A DNA stretch of 64,000 bases from Rusavskia elegans (GCA_011316305.1 SAUG01000072.1:413808-477807); one strand, 5' to 3'; numbered from the stretch's first letter, positions 1-12,219 are shown. The notes: generated by a model not told the origin, from the letters alone. Program-made: numbers and translations.

Positions 1-515
1 TAGAAGATTGATTGGATGGAGAGGGATGGGACATGGTGGATCCTGTGGATGGGTGTATCTGCTTCGAGATCCAGAGTGATTTTTGCGGGTGTCGACGAAG
101 AAGGGTTGTGGTGTCGGGGGGAAGGCACGATTGGTGTGCTTGGATCTTAAATGGCACCGATTGTGGCCTGTTCTTGCTTCACTGATGTTCGCTCGGCATT
201 GGATAAGTGTGCTACCGGCTTAGGGGTTGAGAATACTTGAGCATATTGAAGGATTAGAACTAATGAAGTGGTGGATGAGTGTCGTTGTCAATAACCAAAG
301 AACAATAGCCTAGGATGTTGTGGATATATTCGAGTCAAGTCTGACAATAGGAGATTAGAAACTCAACTACAGATATCACAAGAATCAATGGAAATTTTTG
401 ATACTCTTGCAACGTCATATTCCATCAGGACGCCGGCTAAGCATTTCAATACTTTGATGGACCACCACATTGGACGTGCTCTCAAAGCGATACAACAGTG
501 CAGACCACTTTTACG
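1..515. other. Flank without recognisable gene
   Basis: No open frame here resembles a known protein and no tRNA-like fold was noticed. It lies downstream of the NmrA-like fragment on the minus strand and may hold the edge of a gene outside the window. Confidence 0.5.
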
Positions 516-872
516 TCAGTCAAACCATGGCTCGTTATCCTGCACGAACTTCTCCCAAGTCTTTGCAGCATCATGCATTTGTGTCAAGGTCCAATCCAGA
601 TCTGCTTGACCAGTGGTTCCGTAACACTCATGCTCTGAAATGCAGCCCCTAACCTCTTTCAACATCTCCAGTAAATCGGGCGGGAAGCCCGGATCACATC
701 TGGCCTGCCCAATCTTGATCTCTTTACGCGTCACCTTCTTCGAAACCTCGACCATCTCTGCAGGTGTATAGAAGGCTGTGGCAGCAGTGAAGCGTTTGCC
801 ATTGTACGTATCTGGATCAAGTAAAGCTGGCACGATGAACTTGTAGATGTCTTCTATCTGGTGTCCAGACGA
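516..872 (-). pseudogene. NmrA-like family C-terminal fragment
   Basis: The minus-strand frame is open for 118 codons after an in-frame TAG at 873-875. It reads as the C-terminal half of an NmrA-like NAD(P)-binding protein of the HSCARG type. Visible segments are a KFIVPALLDPDTYNGKRF stretch, then AFYTPAEMVE, and a closing W-E-K-F-V-x-D-N-E-P-W-F typical of the end of this family. The N-terminal Rossmann fold with its glycine-rich motif is absent upstream, and no ATG precedes the conserved part. An AG just before the open part could be a splice acceptor, but I found no matching upstream exon between here and the next gene. I read it as a relic; a 3' exon of a strongly divergent gene is the alternative. 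Confidence 0.6.
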
Positions 873-1488
873 CTATTCGATTGGCCTACTCATAGCTTTT
901 GCCAAAACAACTAGTGAGGTTGGGAATATTACGATGGTCGAGGGGTTGTCGGAAGAATGAACTGCAATCCGAAGAAAAGCCCCGTATACTTGTATGATAG
1001 TTCATGTGCATCTAGTTGAAAAACTGACAAGCAAAACTGATGAAAATTTTCTACGTAACGAACATCGTCCATGCTTCCAAACACTAGAGTATCATCACTA
1101 TCGCTGTACATTGAAAAATATTGCCTATTCTCATAGTCTATCCGACATATTTCCTATTCTTGTTCCCTCACAGGTCCCAGTATCGCAAATCTGCGCTGAC
1201 TGTGCCCGCCATCTTTGGATTTGAAAGTTTTGAAAGATATACTCGTGTAGATATGTATACAGAGAACCATAGGATAAATGTACACCAGACTTGCATTCAC
1301 CCGTAGTCACTTCCCCCCCGGCCGCATAAGTGCCATAACATATATCTTCATGAATGTCCGGTCCCATCATCCTTTCCGTTCCCATCCTTAACTCCTTGTA
1401 ATGCTCCGAAATCCCAAGCGCCGTTGCATGCATCCTACGAGATCTCTTATGTTCAACTGCTCTCCTATGCACAACTGCTCTCCTATTC
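873..1488. other. Intergenic, 3' flank of the RING gene
   Basis: This holds the 3' side of the minus-strand RING gene. Short open frames on both strands lack any family resemblance. Nothing else is seen. Confidence 0.4.
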
Positions 1489-3233
1489 TCAAGTGCTCCC
1501 TACCCTAGCTGTGTTGCTAGCACCAGCAGCGGTAGGAACGGTAGGAACATTAGCGGTTCCAGCGCCAGCAGCCCCTTCTGTCCCTTCCCTTCCATCAGAA
1601 ACCACCGGCGTAGACGGAGGCATACTCGGCACCCCGCTAACCGGCCTGCTCCGATCCCCTCCGAACGCTCGACTAAACCTCGCGCTCAATCTATTCCTGC
1701 CAGCTCCAACTGCGGTTGCCTCTCCGCCAGCGATAGACCCATCCTGGTAGGTAGCTGCATGATCGACATCCGAGCGATTGATGAGGCGCAACCTCCTCAA
1801 CGCCTCTAGACGCTCTTGTGGCGTAGCTTCCTCCATACGTCTGCGGTTGAGGTAGTGATGTAGATAATGTAAGGGCCGGGCACGGGAGTTGCGACGACTT
1901 TGGTTTTGTTGCGTTGCGGGGTTGAAAGAGGCCAAGGCTTCGCTGTTGCGACGAGATTGCGACTGCGGGCCTGGTGTCGTTGTAGTGTTTTCTGGGTAAG
2001 GGTGTTCATCGGATCCGGTGGGACGGAGGTCGATGCGACACATGGGACAGGTGCCGGAGACGTTGAGGAGCCAGGGGTCGATGCATTCGGGATGGAATTT
2101 GTGGTTGCAGGGGAGGACGCGGACGTCTTGGCCCTTGGTGAAGTCGTCCGTGCAGACGGAGCAGGCTAGACCATTGTCGGCGCTTGCGATGGGGTCGTCG
2201 GTAATCTGTGGTTTGGTGGCTTCGGCTGTTTCTGGCTCAGTCGTGACAATACTGTTGCTAGTTTCGATGTGCTCGTTTGCTGCCGCAGATGTTCCGGTAG
2301 TGGTATGCTGCTGCGCTTGGGCCGAGGCTTCAGGTACGGTTCGAGGAGGTGCCATTTCAATATCTCTTTCAGAAGTCGTGATAGGCTCTGCACTTTTGGG
2401 TGCATCATTGTCTCCGAATTTGACGATGGGGATGGTCTCCAACATGGCGCGAGCGATGCCCTTTGCCCGGCTTTGCCTCGCCCTGCCGACGATATTCCTC
2501 GGCCCATATCGTTCGGGGTGCCGGTGCGCTCTGATAGCGCCGACGATGATGATTATCAGGAAAAGGGCGGTGATAATTCCAGTGATGCTGTACAAGATGA
2601 TCATAGCAACCGCGGTCGTCGGTGATTTCCCCAAGATGCCTCCTCCGCTGCCGCCGGCATTGTCGTGGGCTTTGATGGTGGAGTTGACTTTGTCCAAGGA
2701 AGTTTGCAAGAAGTTGAGAAGTTCGGTGGAGGAACTGCTGTATTTCATAGAATAAATGGTTGTGCCGCGAAGATCATTAGGAGTGAGGGTGCAGCGAGTT
2801 GCATTCACACTGTAGAGGATGATGCTCTTGGGTGGAGGAGAGTGAGTGAGTGCAGCCGTGAAGGTTTGACTAGGGCCGACGTTGCCAGGGTATGCGCCGT
2901 CGTCGCAACTGATATAAGCAATATCTGTTCCAAGCAGAGTATCGACGTTGGCCGGGGTTGTCAGAACCATGCTGCCCTCGAGAGTAATTTTCTGGCATCG
3001 GATCAACAGGGATATGCAAGAGATAGGAATGATTGTTGACTGACGACTTGACCGGAACGGTCGGTCAAATAATCCATCGGGTAGATGCTGGGGCTTCCGG
3101 TGTTGAGGTCGAACTCAGGGTTGTTAGAAGGGGGATCGTTGGAAGCAGCGATCCTCTGCGCCATGACGGTGTGGCATGAAGATAAGAGGAGGAAGAGAGA
3201 GAGGAAAAGCTGTAAGGGCGTTGAGAAGGACAT
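1489..3233 (-). CDS. PA-TM-RING-H2 E3 ubiquitin ligase
   Basis: Predicted membrane E3 ubiquitin ligase of the GRAIL/RNF13 architecture. Exon 1 runs 3233-3045 and exon 2 2991-1489, joined in phase 0 across a 53-nt intron with donor GTCAGT, giving about 563 residues. The ATG at 3233 starts a classic signal peptide (MSFSTPLQLFLSLFLLL). A luminal protease-associated-like region follows, then one transmembrane helix near residues 190-220 (MIILYSITGIITALFLIIII). The RING-H2 finger near residues 345-386 has C-x2-C, then P-C-N-H-K-F-H-P-E-C, then C-P-M-C, so all eight zinc ligands are present. The tail is Ser/Thr-rich and basic. By family, it would ubiquitinate cargo at endosome or vacuole membranes. 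Substrates cannot be inferred from the neighbours. Confidence 0.88.
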
Positions 3234-4085
3234 TGCGCTTATTGTCAAGGCCGTGAAATGGAACGGAAGCAGGTTCTAGGGTAGGGGCGATGGCGAGGAG
3301 GGGGACTGAAGGAGCGGCGACTCAAAGCTAACACATGAATGACTGTGTACTGTATATAGGGAATGAAAGATAGATGAGCGACGATGGATAAGCAGCAGAA
3401 GGAATCATGGTTGCCACTGGAAATGGGCTGTGGTGGATTGGCCTGTTGTGTATGACGGTTTGAAGCAATTGGAGTCTGGGCGGACCAAGATCCGACGGCG
3501 ATTACTCATCTTCCTCTATTTGGAAACATTATTTGTTATCCTCATCCGCACTCGTCATTCGACAACAACGAGTGATTGCACTCTCCCAAAGGAGCCCGTT
3601 CGAACCGGCGACGCCGCGACTATTGCTCCGTCATGGGCTATACAGCCACTTCTGCTTGCATTGATGCTGACGCGCATCGGAGCACCCTTGAGACACTTGT
3701 TGTTCCCTTTCATCGGGGTGCTCGACGCGCTGCTGCAATCTATTAGCTGCGACCGCGAACGGCTTCTACCACTGTCCAAGCCCACCTTCGTCGTCCTCCG
3801 GCTCGGAACATGACAACATCCAAAGAACATTGCTGCTTAGTCAGGCATTCGGCTGTGTGGTCTGGTCATCTTTACACCTGGGCTATCTGCGCTTTCACCG
3901 CAAGACAACCGTGTCCCATCAGCATTTCGGCAATGTTGCAAGCGGCGACGGTGAAGCCAGCTGAGATACATTCTGAAGTTGTGATTGGTATTGGAAGGTA
4001 ATTGAACGACTCCACCAGTCCTCCCCCTGGACTTGCGACATTCCATTGGCCATGCAGCCAACCGCTCTGTTCATACCTATACCAC
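3234..4085. other. Intergenic upstream of the RING gene
   Basis: About 850 nt between the RING gene start and the 3' end of the oxidoreductase, both on the minus strand. It should contain the RING promoter; a TATA-like stretch (tgtatatagg) lies near 3350. Overlapping open frames in both strands look like chance. Confidence 0.4.
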
Positions 4086-5105
4086 CTACTGTGCAATCTT
4101 GACAACAATTTTACCACGAGCGTGGCCTCCATCCAGTTTTGCGAATGCTCCCTTGAATTCTGAAAATGCCCAGACGCTGTCCACCACGGCCTTGCAGCGC
4201 CCTTGCTCAATCAACTTCGAGATCTCTCCCAATTGCTGGCCGCTCGGATACATGATGAAGAACTCATTCTTCACGTCCTTCGCTTTCAGCTCCTCCGGCC
4301 TCTTCCCTTCGGGTGGCTCCACAATGCTGATCAAGCTGCCGTGGTCCTTGATACAATACCAGGTCTCCTCAAGGGTCTTCCCCCCCATACAGTCAATGAC
4401 CACGTCCACCGGCTCATTCGCCTTTGCCCACTCCTTCAAGCTTGTCGTCCTATAATTGACTGTCTCGGCTGCCCCTAGTTCCTTTATGAAGCGGTCATTC
4501 TGAGGGCTGCCGATCTGCGCAACCACTTCAAGTCCTGCGATCTTGGCTAATTGCACAAGCCAAACACCGCACCCGCCCGCCGCGGCTGTGATGAGGATCC
4601 TTTTGCGCTCGGAGTTTGGGTCACCGGGCCCTGCCACTCCGGCGTGCTCGTACAAGGCTTGCCAGGCGGTCACGGCTGACATTGGGACTGATGCTGCTTC
4701 TGCCCAGCTGAGCTTCTGTGGTTTCGATGCCATCTCAAGAGTTCGACCAATCGAATATTCACGGTAATTGCCAGGGCGAGCAGGGTAGGTGCGAGCGTAG
4801 ACCTCGTCGCCAGGCTGGAATGGAGAGGCTGGCGGAGCTGTGATGACGGTCCCGGCGACATCATAACCGGGGATGATCTGCTTGTCCGGGTTATCGGAGA
4901 GCAAGGCGCCTGGGAAAAGGAAAGGCCACTCCAGCTCTCGGGCGCAGAGGGCTATTGCTTCGACTTGGATGAGGTGGTCATCTCGTGTCGGATCCGGTAC
5001 TGGGACACGGTTCGACTGGTGAAGGTCAAGGGTCTTGGTAGCGAGATCGAAAACGAGAGCTTTGGCAGTTGACGGGTACTTGGAATCGATCTCAGTGTTC
5101 GACAT
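4086..5105 (-). CDS. Medium-chain (zinc-type) oxidoreductase
   Basis: Single-exon 339-residue member of the medium-chain dehydrogenase/reductase superfamily, quinone oxidoreductase-like branch. The N-terminal GroES-like part carries IIPGYDVAGTV and FQPGDEVYA. The Rossmann part carries ITAAAGGCGVWLVQLAK near residue 170, which fits the family's NADPH-binding A-x-x-G-x-x-x-x-x-Q-x-A-K. No structural zinc Cys cluster is visible, so it is probably a zinc-independent enoyl or quinone reductase. It likely reduces an activated double bond using NADPH in the cytosol. Start chosen at the ATG 5105, directly before the conserved N-terminus. Such genes often sit in secondary-metabolism clusters, but no partner is present here. 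Confidence 0.85.
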   Translation of the reverse strand: MSNTEIDSKYPSTAKALVFDLATKTLDLHQSNRVPVPDPTRDDHLIQVEAIALCARELEWPFLFPGALLSDNPDKQIIPGYDVAGTVITAPPASPFQPGDEVYARTYPARPGNYREYSIGRTLEMASKPQKLSWAEAASVPMSAVTAWQALYEHAGVAGPGDPNSERKRILITAAAGGCGVWLVQLAKIAGLEVVAQIGSPQNDRFIKELGAAETVNYRTTSLKEWAKANEPVDVVIDCMGGKTLEETWYCIKDHGSLISIVEPPEGKRPEELKAKDVKNEFFIMYPSGQQLGEISKLIEQGRCKAVVDSVWAFSEFKGAFAKLDGGHARGKIVVKIAQ

Positions 5106-6297
5106 AGCGCTGCTGGAGCCTACGAGCTGCAGTCTCGAGGATGCTTATCAGGACTGCAATCGCAACCGCGATACCAACGACGGTACTGGATAGATAAGTT
5201 TGGGACGGAAAACGGATCATACTTATAGGTCTGAGCAATGGACTGGATGCTATTGGATCATTATACTCCTAAGCAGGCTTGAGATCTGGTCTCGGAATAT
5301 TACGGGCTTAAGCGAGGGTTAACTGGAAAGAGACCAAGATGAGCCAATTGAGGTTGCGTGAAGCATTTCTTCTGCGGATGGCCCAATATGCAACAAGCTG
5401 ACTGTATACGAAGCGGGATGCCAAGACAGCATCTTTGCCTTTATTGGGTATTCACACGCGAGTGACATCGCAATTCACCAGCACGACGTTGGGCCACCGC
5501 CTTGCCCAGAATTCATATGATTAATCCGATTGTGAGGGGGAGTGCATTCGTTGGTGAACTACGGGATGGCGACTACTCGGTCTTTGTACAGCCAACCCAC
5601 GGTCATGGCATTGGCATATGCTGTACTCCTTGTACGCTTGTACGGTCTACCTTATTGTCGTCAGAGATGGAACCTTATAAAAATCTGCAACGACTCCGCC
5701 ATGTGGTCGCCACTGATGGATGATAATGCTGCAGGGCGAACTGGGGCTTGGAAGAGGAGATCCATTCACTGTGGGCCTCGTTGGATTCGTACATTCCTGC
5801 TTCATATATTGCGCCATGTTGACCTTGTATCTAGTCGCCCTTCTCAATATCGACTGACCCAAGTTCGAGCGGTTGGATTTGGATTGGCTCAGCCATAGAC
5901 TGTTGCCATTTGCAACTCTTGCAGCCCAGTCCACGACACTGTTCACCATCTGTGAAGCTGTCCAAAGTCCTGGCAAGGACCCAGGTTGGTCGAGTCGTCG
6001 GATGTCTAGACTTGGAACCGACTGACTACTCTGTCAATTGAGATCAGAAGCTGGTTGGCTATTTGACGGGAACGAAGTCTGAAGGATACATATTCACTTC
6101 ACTTCAGGTCAACACAAATATCACCCCCCAACAATACTATGCTGATCCTCTTGTTTACAAACGTCTCATCAAAATCCTCCACCAGTCCCTCGTTTAGCTA
6201 TCGCCAGCTTCATCGCATTCTTTCTACATATCTCACTTCGAAGTCAAATTCTGCAGTAGCAATCAACTTGAAGCCGAATCCACTCCTTCTACTAACA
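5106..6297. other. Divergent intergenic region
   Basis: About 1.2 kb between two divergent genes. It should carry both promoters. Open frames within it show no recognisable domain. Confidence 0.4.
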
Positions 6298-7982
6298 ATG
6301 AAGCTCACAAGCACCGTCAATCTTGTTTTCAATTTCAGTCTTGCTCTTGCGGCAAAAGTAATAAACTCAAACCTTCTTCCTGGATATCAGCATGGCGATC
6401 TGCATCATGGAAACGCATCCATTTTCTCCTCTCCGACAAACATATCGGCGAATGCCTCCTTGCTTCTGGCTCCGTTCTACCGCAATGTCACTGCGGGAGG
6501 AGCATGGGTCCTCCCAGCAAGCCCCTTCGATCTGGGAGCCAGAGCTATGACATGTGAATGTTTCGACCCTGACGGTACGTACTTTGTGCTCCTTCGATTT
6601 AGCGATTTGCTGCGGCCTCGAATGCCTCGTTTGCCAATTGAATGAATCTGACCTTCAGACTTTTGGTGCCATCCACTCCATCACTCCATGACTGACAAAC
6701 ACATGACAGGAAAATGCTGCATGGGCTCATCTCCCGCCGTCGGTCCCTTCTGCATCCCCAAAAACGCAACCTGCTGTAGCAACACCCTCTGCGAAACCGG
6801 CGAAACATGTTGCGGCGACTACTGTTGCCGCTCCGTACGTCCACCTTTAATTTTCCATCCAAAAAACCCCATCTATACTTGCTAACCCATCCCTCTCAAA
6901 AGGGAACCTCGTGCTCCACCGACACCAAGAACCCCGGCTGCTGCCCTCTTGGCCAATCCTGCTCCACCAACACCCCTGCAACCTGCATCGACCACTCCTC
7001 GTCCAACTGCTCCAGCAAGTCTCTATCAAAGCAATGCTGTCCTTCCAATTTAGCCTTCTGCTCCTCTCAAGAAGACAAGGGCTTCGGATGTTATGCTAGC
7101 GCCACCACAGTCTCCAGCACCAAGACGATCTCAACACTGACGGTGGATATAGCCTTGAGAACAACGAGTAGCTACCAGTATCGGGGCACGACTACCCTCA
7201 TCGAAACAGTGAGCGTCAAGATCGCCTCTGAACCCAGTGGTGGTGGTGTTATATCGCTCGACTTCCCCGCGACAGTAATGCTCGGGACGGATCTGAGCGG
7301 GTGGTCCATCTCCACGTCCTACGTGTTTAGTTTTCCTTCGTCGATTTTTGGGAAGCCGAAGTCGACGGTCGTGGCTACCTCGGAATCGACTTCAACCAAG
7401 CCGACCGTGACATCCCCCTCCCTTCCCACCTCCACCACAACATCCACATCCACATCAGCACCACTCTCCCTCTCTTCCCATTCCTCTACATCCCTATCCC
7501 CATCCAAAACAACGACAACGGCCCCAACCACCACAAACCCCCTCTGCTTCAATCCCCTCCTCCAAACCCCCGCTCCCTGTTCCACCTCCCCTTCCCCCTC
7601 AACCTCCACCTCAGTATCCGCCTACCCAACCGAACTCATCATCCACTCCTCTGCCCCCAACCGCCGTCTCTCAAATACCAATTCCATCGTCCTCGCCATC
7701 TTAGTCTTTCACCTCGGTCTCGGTATTGCGATCTTCCCGATCGAGAGTATCGCTGATTGGGTTTTGGTTCTGGGGGTGGTAGTGGGGGTGTTGCTTTGGG
7801 GATCCTTGAAGGAGGGGGGAGAGTGTGAGGAAGACGAAAAAGTGGTATACGATAAGGAGGATAAGGTGATGGTGAGTGGTGAGGGAAGTGGAAGTGGGGT
7901 AAAGGATACGGATATGAGCAATAGTCGGAAGGATCGGGATTGGAATAGGTGGGCGGAGAAGGCGAGGTGGTATATTGAGTGA
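6298..7982 (+). CDS. Secreted/membrane Cys-rich glycoprotein with CC motifs
   Basis: Three exons (6298-6574, 6710-6834, 6903-7982) join in frame (phases 1 and 0, donors GTACGT, branch GCTAAC) to about 493 residues. A signal peptide (MKLTSTVNLVFNFSLALA) is followed by an N-glycosylation-rich stretch and then a block with many cysteines in pairs (GKCC, ATCC, ETCC, DYCC, PGCC, KQCC). The spacing recalls granulin-like disulfide modules, though I would not assign that family firmly. A Ser/Thr/Pro-rich stalk follows. Two hydrophobic segments near residues 390-435 precede an acidic/basic tail, so it may be a membrane-anchored surface protein. Function unknown. Exon 2 encodes the densest CC part and is bounded by very strong splice signals. 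Confidence 0.75.
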
Positions 7983-8604
7983 TTCGGGGTGTTTGGGTTT
8001 CGAATGGCTTTGCATTGAATCAGCCAAAGGGCGAATAGGAAGGTGGCTTTTGTTGTCGAGCGGAGGGTTTTCGTTTGAAGGGGGGCTTCCTTTCGTTTGA
8101 AGAGGGGGGGGGGGGGGGTTTGGATGGAGTGTATGGTAATTGGATGGGACGGTTAGGGGAGTCAAGGTAGCGCCATCAAAGAGAGCATGCATACAGAGGA
8201 TGACACCGAAAGTCCTCACCATGCGCTAGCAATCTAGGCGGGGGCTCCAGGTAGTCCGGGCGACCGTAGTCTGCGGGCGGCTTTTAGCGCGTGGTGAGGA
8301 CTATCGGTACTTCGCACTAAAGACGGACTACTTCAAGAAGGTCCATGACATAGGTGATGAGCCCCAGTGATAAATAGAGCCGGAAGCCCAGAATTTTGAT
8401 TCCAGTAATTTTTCCCTATCCTAATGTAGACTTTCCATGTCGTTGGCGAAATTTTTACCAAATTCATTGGACCAATTGCCTTGTGGACTTTTCCAAGATC
8501 ATTAAGCAACTATGCCTCCCCTGCTTCGCTAAATGCTTTTTCACAATGGTTGCACCCAATTGTCCTAAACTTCTTTCTCGGCCTCCAGCACGATTTCGAT
8601 ATCT
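7983..8604. other. Convergent intergenic region with poly-G tract
   Basis: This lies between two convergent genes and holds both 3' regions. An uninterrupted run of 15 G occupies 8104-8118, preceded by shorter G runs. No gene is seen. Confidence 0.5.
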
Positions 8605-11600
8605 CTAAGCATCTTTCCGCCCATGTTCCTCCCTCTCCCTCGCCTCCTTCGCAAAAGCATTATTCCCACCCGGCACCGGTCGTCTCATCTGCGGTGGCGA
8701 CTGCGAATGCAGACTCTGCAAGCTCTGCTGACTCCTCATTTCCTGAAGCGGATACTGACTACCCCCACCCAAGGGACTCGTCAAGCTAACTTCCGTCATC
8801 GGAGAAGTTGGACTCTGCAGTGCAGATTGTTGCTGCTGCTGTTGAGGGCGATACTGCTGAGTATCGAATTGCAGCGGAGGCAGCTGCGTACTCGTTGTGC
8901 GGGGAGGGAATGGTTGATACTGAGCTGATGCTCCGGATTGGGGAGCTTGATACACCGAAGCGCCGGAAGGAGCCGGGCTGAAAGTTGGAGGAGCTGCAAC
9001 GGTAGGTTGGACGTTTTCACTGATTGACGGCGGGATATGGGCCGCGCTGACACTGGCCGACGCTTTTCGCTTGCCTCGAGTGGATTGACGACGGAGGAGA
9101 CCACGGACTTCTTCTATGTCATTGCTGCGGCGGGAATCGCTTGAGACTCGGTCGTCGGAAGAGGGATTGACATCAAGATCAGACACGTCGCGCGCAGTGT
9201 CCGCGGCTGGGTGACGGCTGTTAAGATCGCTCAAGGCTGTCGTCTCGGCGAGCGGAGGGAGGCGATAACGTAAAGGTGGAGGGGCAGGGGGGTCAGCTGG
9301 GTTGATGTCTGTGGCAGAGGAATCGGCGGTATCCGTAGGTGGATCGGGCTTCTTGCTAGGTACAAGACGCTTCTCTTCCTTGGTTTTATTGTATGCTTCC
9401 CGAGCAGCGGCCGCTTGCTCGTCAGAGACGGTCACGGCATATGTCGGCTTATCGCTGCTCCCGAGCACGGCATCACCTCCACCAGGAGCATAGATTGGAA
9501 TCTTGCGGAGAGCGAGAACCAGGGCACACATAAACTTCGAGCGGCGAGCTGCACGAACCGTTTCATTAGCCCAATTGGACTTGTGTCTGATTTCAACCTT
9601 GAGTTCAAGTTTGTTCATCTCGGCTATGCCTGTAACTTCCACCTCGACGTCAGGCTGAAAGTCTCTTGAGTTGTCTTTGTCCCGGACGAAAGTTTGCATC
9701 TCTTGTTTGAGGAGCTGGATGTCTTCGAGTGTGGTGTCGAAGTGAATGTAAAGTAGCAGCTGCTCCTTCATCGCTTTGGATCTCGAGACGTTCTGAATCC
9801 ATTGAGTGTTAAGGACAATATTGGCCGTTTGGGTAATCTTTCCAGTATTGACCGTTTTGAAAACAGTGAACAAAAGAGAGATGTGTTCGACGATGAGCTG
9901 TTGATCTCCAATGTCGACCCGATCGAGCACGTCAAACGGATGCTTGACGAACAGAAAGATACAAGAGCCAAGGACTTCCTGTGCGGTGACAGCAAATACA
10001 AACGACAAGGAGAGCAGAGTGGTGCCAGCAGTTGCCAGGGTAGTCGTGAATGAGGCATTCAGGAACGCCACTATGAAAATCATCAGCAAGTGTTAAGATC
10101 TTTATCAGCAATCAACTCACCAAATATGAAGATGCTTATCACGAAGGCAATTGTACACAAAAGTCCGTCCAACACGTTGATGGCTTGGTCCACATCATGT
10201 AAGCTGTTTGCAATTGAACGTCGTTCACGACCAAACTCGCAGACGGTCAAAATCATCTCGTCGAGGCTGACATCACCATTGCTATCTCGGTCCAGGCAGG
10301 CAAAACATTCTTCCGCTTCCTCGTGATGTTCTTCGCCGAGGACCTCGACAACATCTTCTTCGTATAAGGCATCTTTGCCTTCGACGACAAAGCTCATCCA
10401 TAGTCGTTTGGCCAGGGCTTCCGAGGACTTGTTCTTTTCCAGGGCTTCAACTACGATTGAATGAGCAGAGCCTGGGTTGAAGACCTGCTTCCCAGTGACT
10501 TCGTGGGCGATGTTGCCGAAAACAGAGGTCACCTTGTCGCCGAAACGTCCCACATTCTGCAGCAACCTCATTGGTGTTGCGGAACCCGATCGATTATGAC
10601 CACTTCCTCTCTTACTGTCGTTGAGATGCAATGAATCATTGATGATATAGTCCTCCTCGGCGAATTCGTGACAATAAGCTGGAAACAGCGCTCTTGAGGC
10701 GTCGTAGAGGAGACTCAGCAGGTGAATATTATGCTTCGAATCTCTAATTTTCGCATTGAATTGCTTCCTATGGTATCCGATCGATATAAGCTGGATGATA
10801 AGCTTTTCGATGAGGAACAACAAGGAGGCCACCAGCAAAGCGGCAAGGATCTTGTTAACGACGGATTCCCAGTGTTGGATTTCCGTGCCGTTCTTGGACT
10901 TTGGGTCGAAAGCTGCTGATATTCTATTGCGCGCACCTGCTGTAGCTGATGCAGCAGGCGCAGAAGTCGTTGTGGATTGAGCTGCTTTGTCGATGTCGGC
11001 TTGCTGACTGCGTTGTGTGGGGTTATGGGTCATGATTGGGATGAATGTTGCGAGTGAAGTCAGGGCCCATCCAACAAGAGATAGAGGAATCTCCAAAGCT
11101 TTCAAGACCAGCATGTATTTCCTGGTCCCAGAACTTACGATACCGCAGAGAAATTGGAAGATCCAGGGAAGAGTCTTTGCGAACAGTTTTGAAACCCACA
11201 AGCTCAGCCATACGATTTCAACCCATGAAAAGAACCATACGAGGCGCACTCCTCCGAGGGTGGCATTTGGCTTGGCAGTCGCTCCGATGATGATGGGAAT
11301 GGCGATGATAAGGGCCAAGGGGAGGACGTATAGGAAATAGCGGGTGACGATTGAAAAGTTCAATATCTTGTCATAGATCTTGCCCATCTGGGTCAATGTG
11401 TCTTCCTCTCCGTCGGCGCCCAATTTGCCTCTTTCATTTCCTTTGATTTTTCTTCGCCGTCCAGCCGGATACCGCTTCCGTAGAGGCTCTTTTTCATTGT
11501 TCCGAAGATCAGGATAGGATTCTTGACGGCTATAGCCTGTGGGGGAATGACTGCTGATCTTTCGTGCGCCAGTCCTGCTGGTCACGGGGGTCAAGGGTAT

Positions 11601-11693
11601 GTCAATGGTGGCATCTCGTGAATTGGCCATGGCAGAGCTGCTGTGATTGGGGATCTGCTGAAAACCATCTCTCGAAAAGCGTTTTTGTGACAT
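8605..11693 (-). CDS. MscS-family mechanosensitive channel with EF-hand
   Basis: Two exons, 11693-10121 and 10070-8605, with a 50-nt intron (donor GTGAGT) splitting a Val codon, give about 1,012 residues. The N-terminal cytosolic region is followed by several transmembrane helices (for example FLYVLPLALIIAIPIIIG). A canonical EF-hand loop D-R-D-S-N-G-D-V-S-L-D-E lies near residue 480, just before further helices and the MscS pore/beta domain (LGSCIFLFVKHPFDVLDRVDIG). The long C-terminus is Pro/Gln/Ser-rich. This is the layout of the Msy1/Msy2-type channels of fungi, which by family knowledge act in the ER during hypo-osmotic Ca2+ signalling. I chose the ATG at 11693; the frame extends slightly upstream without another ATG. 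Confidence 0.9.
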
Positions 11694-12141
11694 TGGGGGT
11701 ACCCAATTCAATCGAGGTGAAGGGCAAGTTGGATTTGTGACAGTTATCTGAGAATTAGCGGATGGCCAATAAGCAGCCGAATCTTTACAGGTGTTTGAAG
11801 GAAGGTAGATGGCGCAGCCACGGCTTCCTTGGAATGAAGATAACGACAGTACTAGCCAAAAGCCTGGCAGAGCCCTTTGCCCAAGGTATGGCAGTCAAAA
11901 GATCTCTCAAGCGTAGAAGAATGTGAAGAAACGACAGATGGAAAGGTTGATTGAGGGGCTGAATTGCAAAAATGTTGACGACGATGGAAAAATGTTCAGG
12001 GGCGGGGTTGTCTTGAAACTCCTGCCGCTGCGGCGCGTGCCGGCAAAGCTTTCCGGTGCAAGGGTAAATACTCCTGACTAAGCCTGAAAAGGATAAGATT
12101 CACAACTTGACCTCTTACTCCGTACGTGGCTCGTCCTGACG

Positions 12142-12219
12142 GTCGTGTCGAAAATCAAACGCAATAGGGGTGCTACAGCGGTCACTACCTCCCACACTGC
12201 GATTGAAATTTGACACGAC
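12142..12219. repeat. Imperfect inverted repeat, MITE-like
   Basis: The ends are perfect 8-nt inverted copies (GTCGTGTC...GACACGAC). The pairing extends inward over about 24 nt with roughly 18 matches, around a centre of about 30 nt. This may be a small non-autonomous element or a hairpin. No target-site duplication is obvious. Confidence 0.45.

Noticed and set aside
3560..3640. TTCGAAC motif resembling a tRNA T-loop
   Set aside because: The flanking bases do not form a proper T-stem, and no D-arm or anticodon stem fits at the right spacing on either strand.
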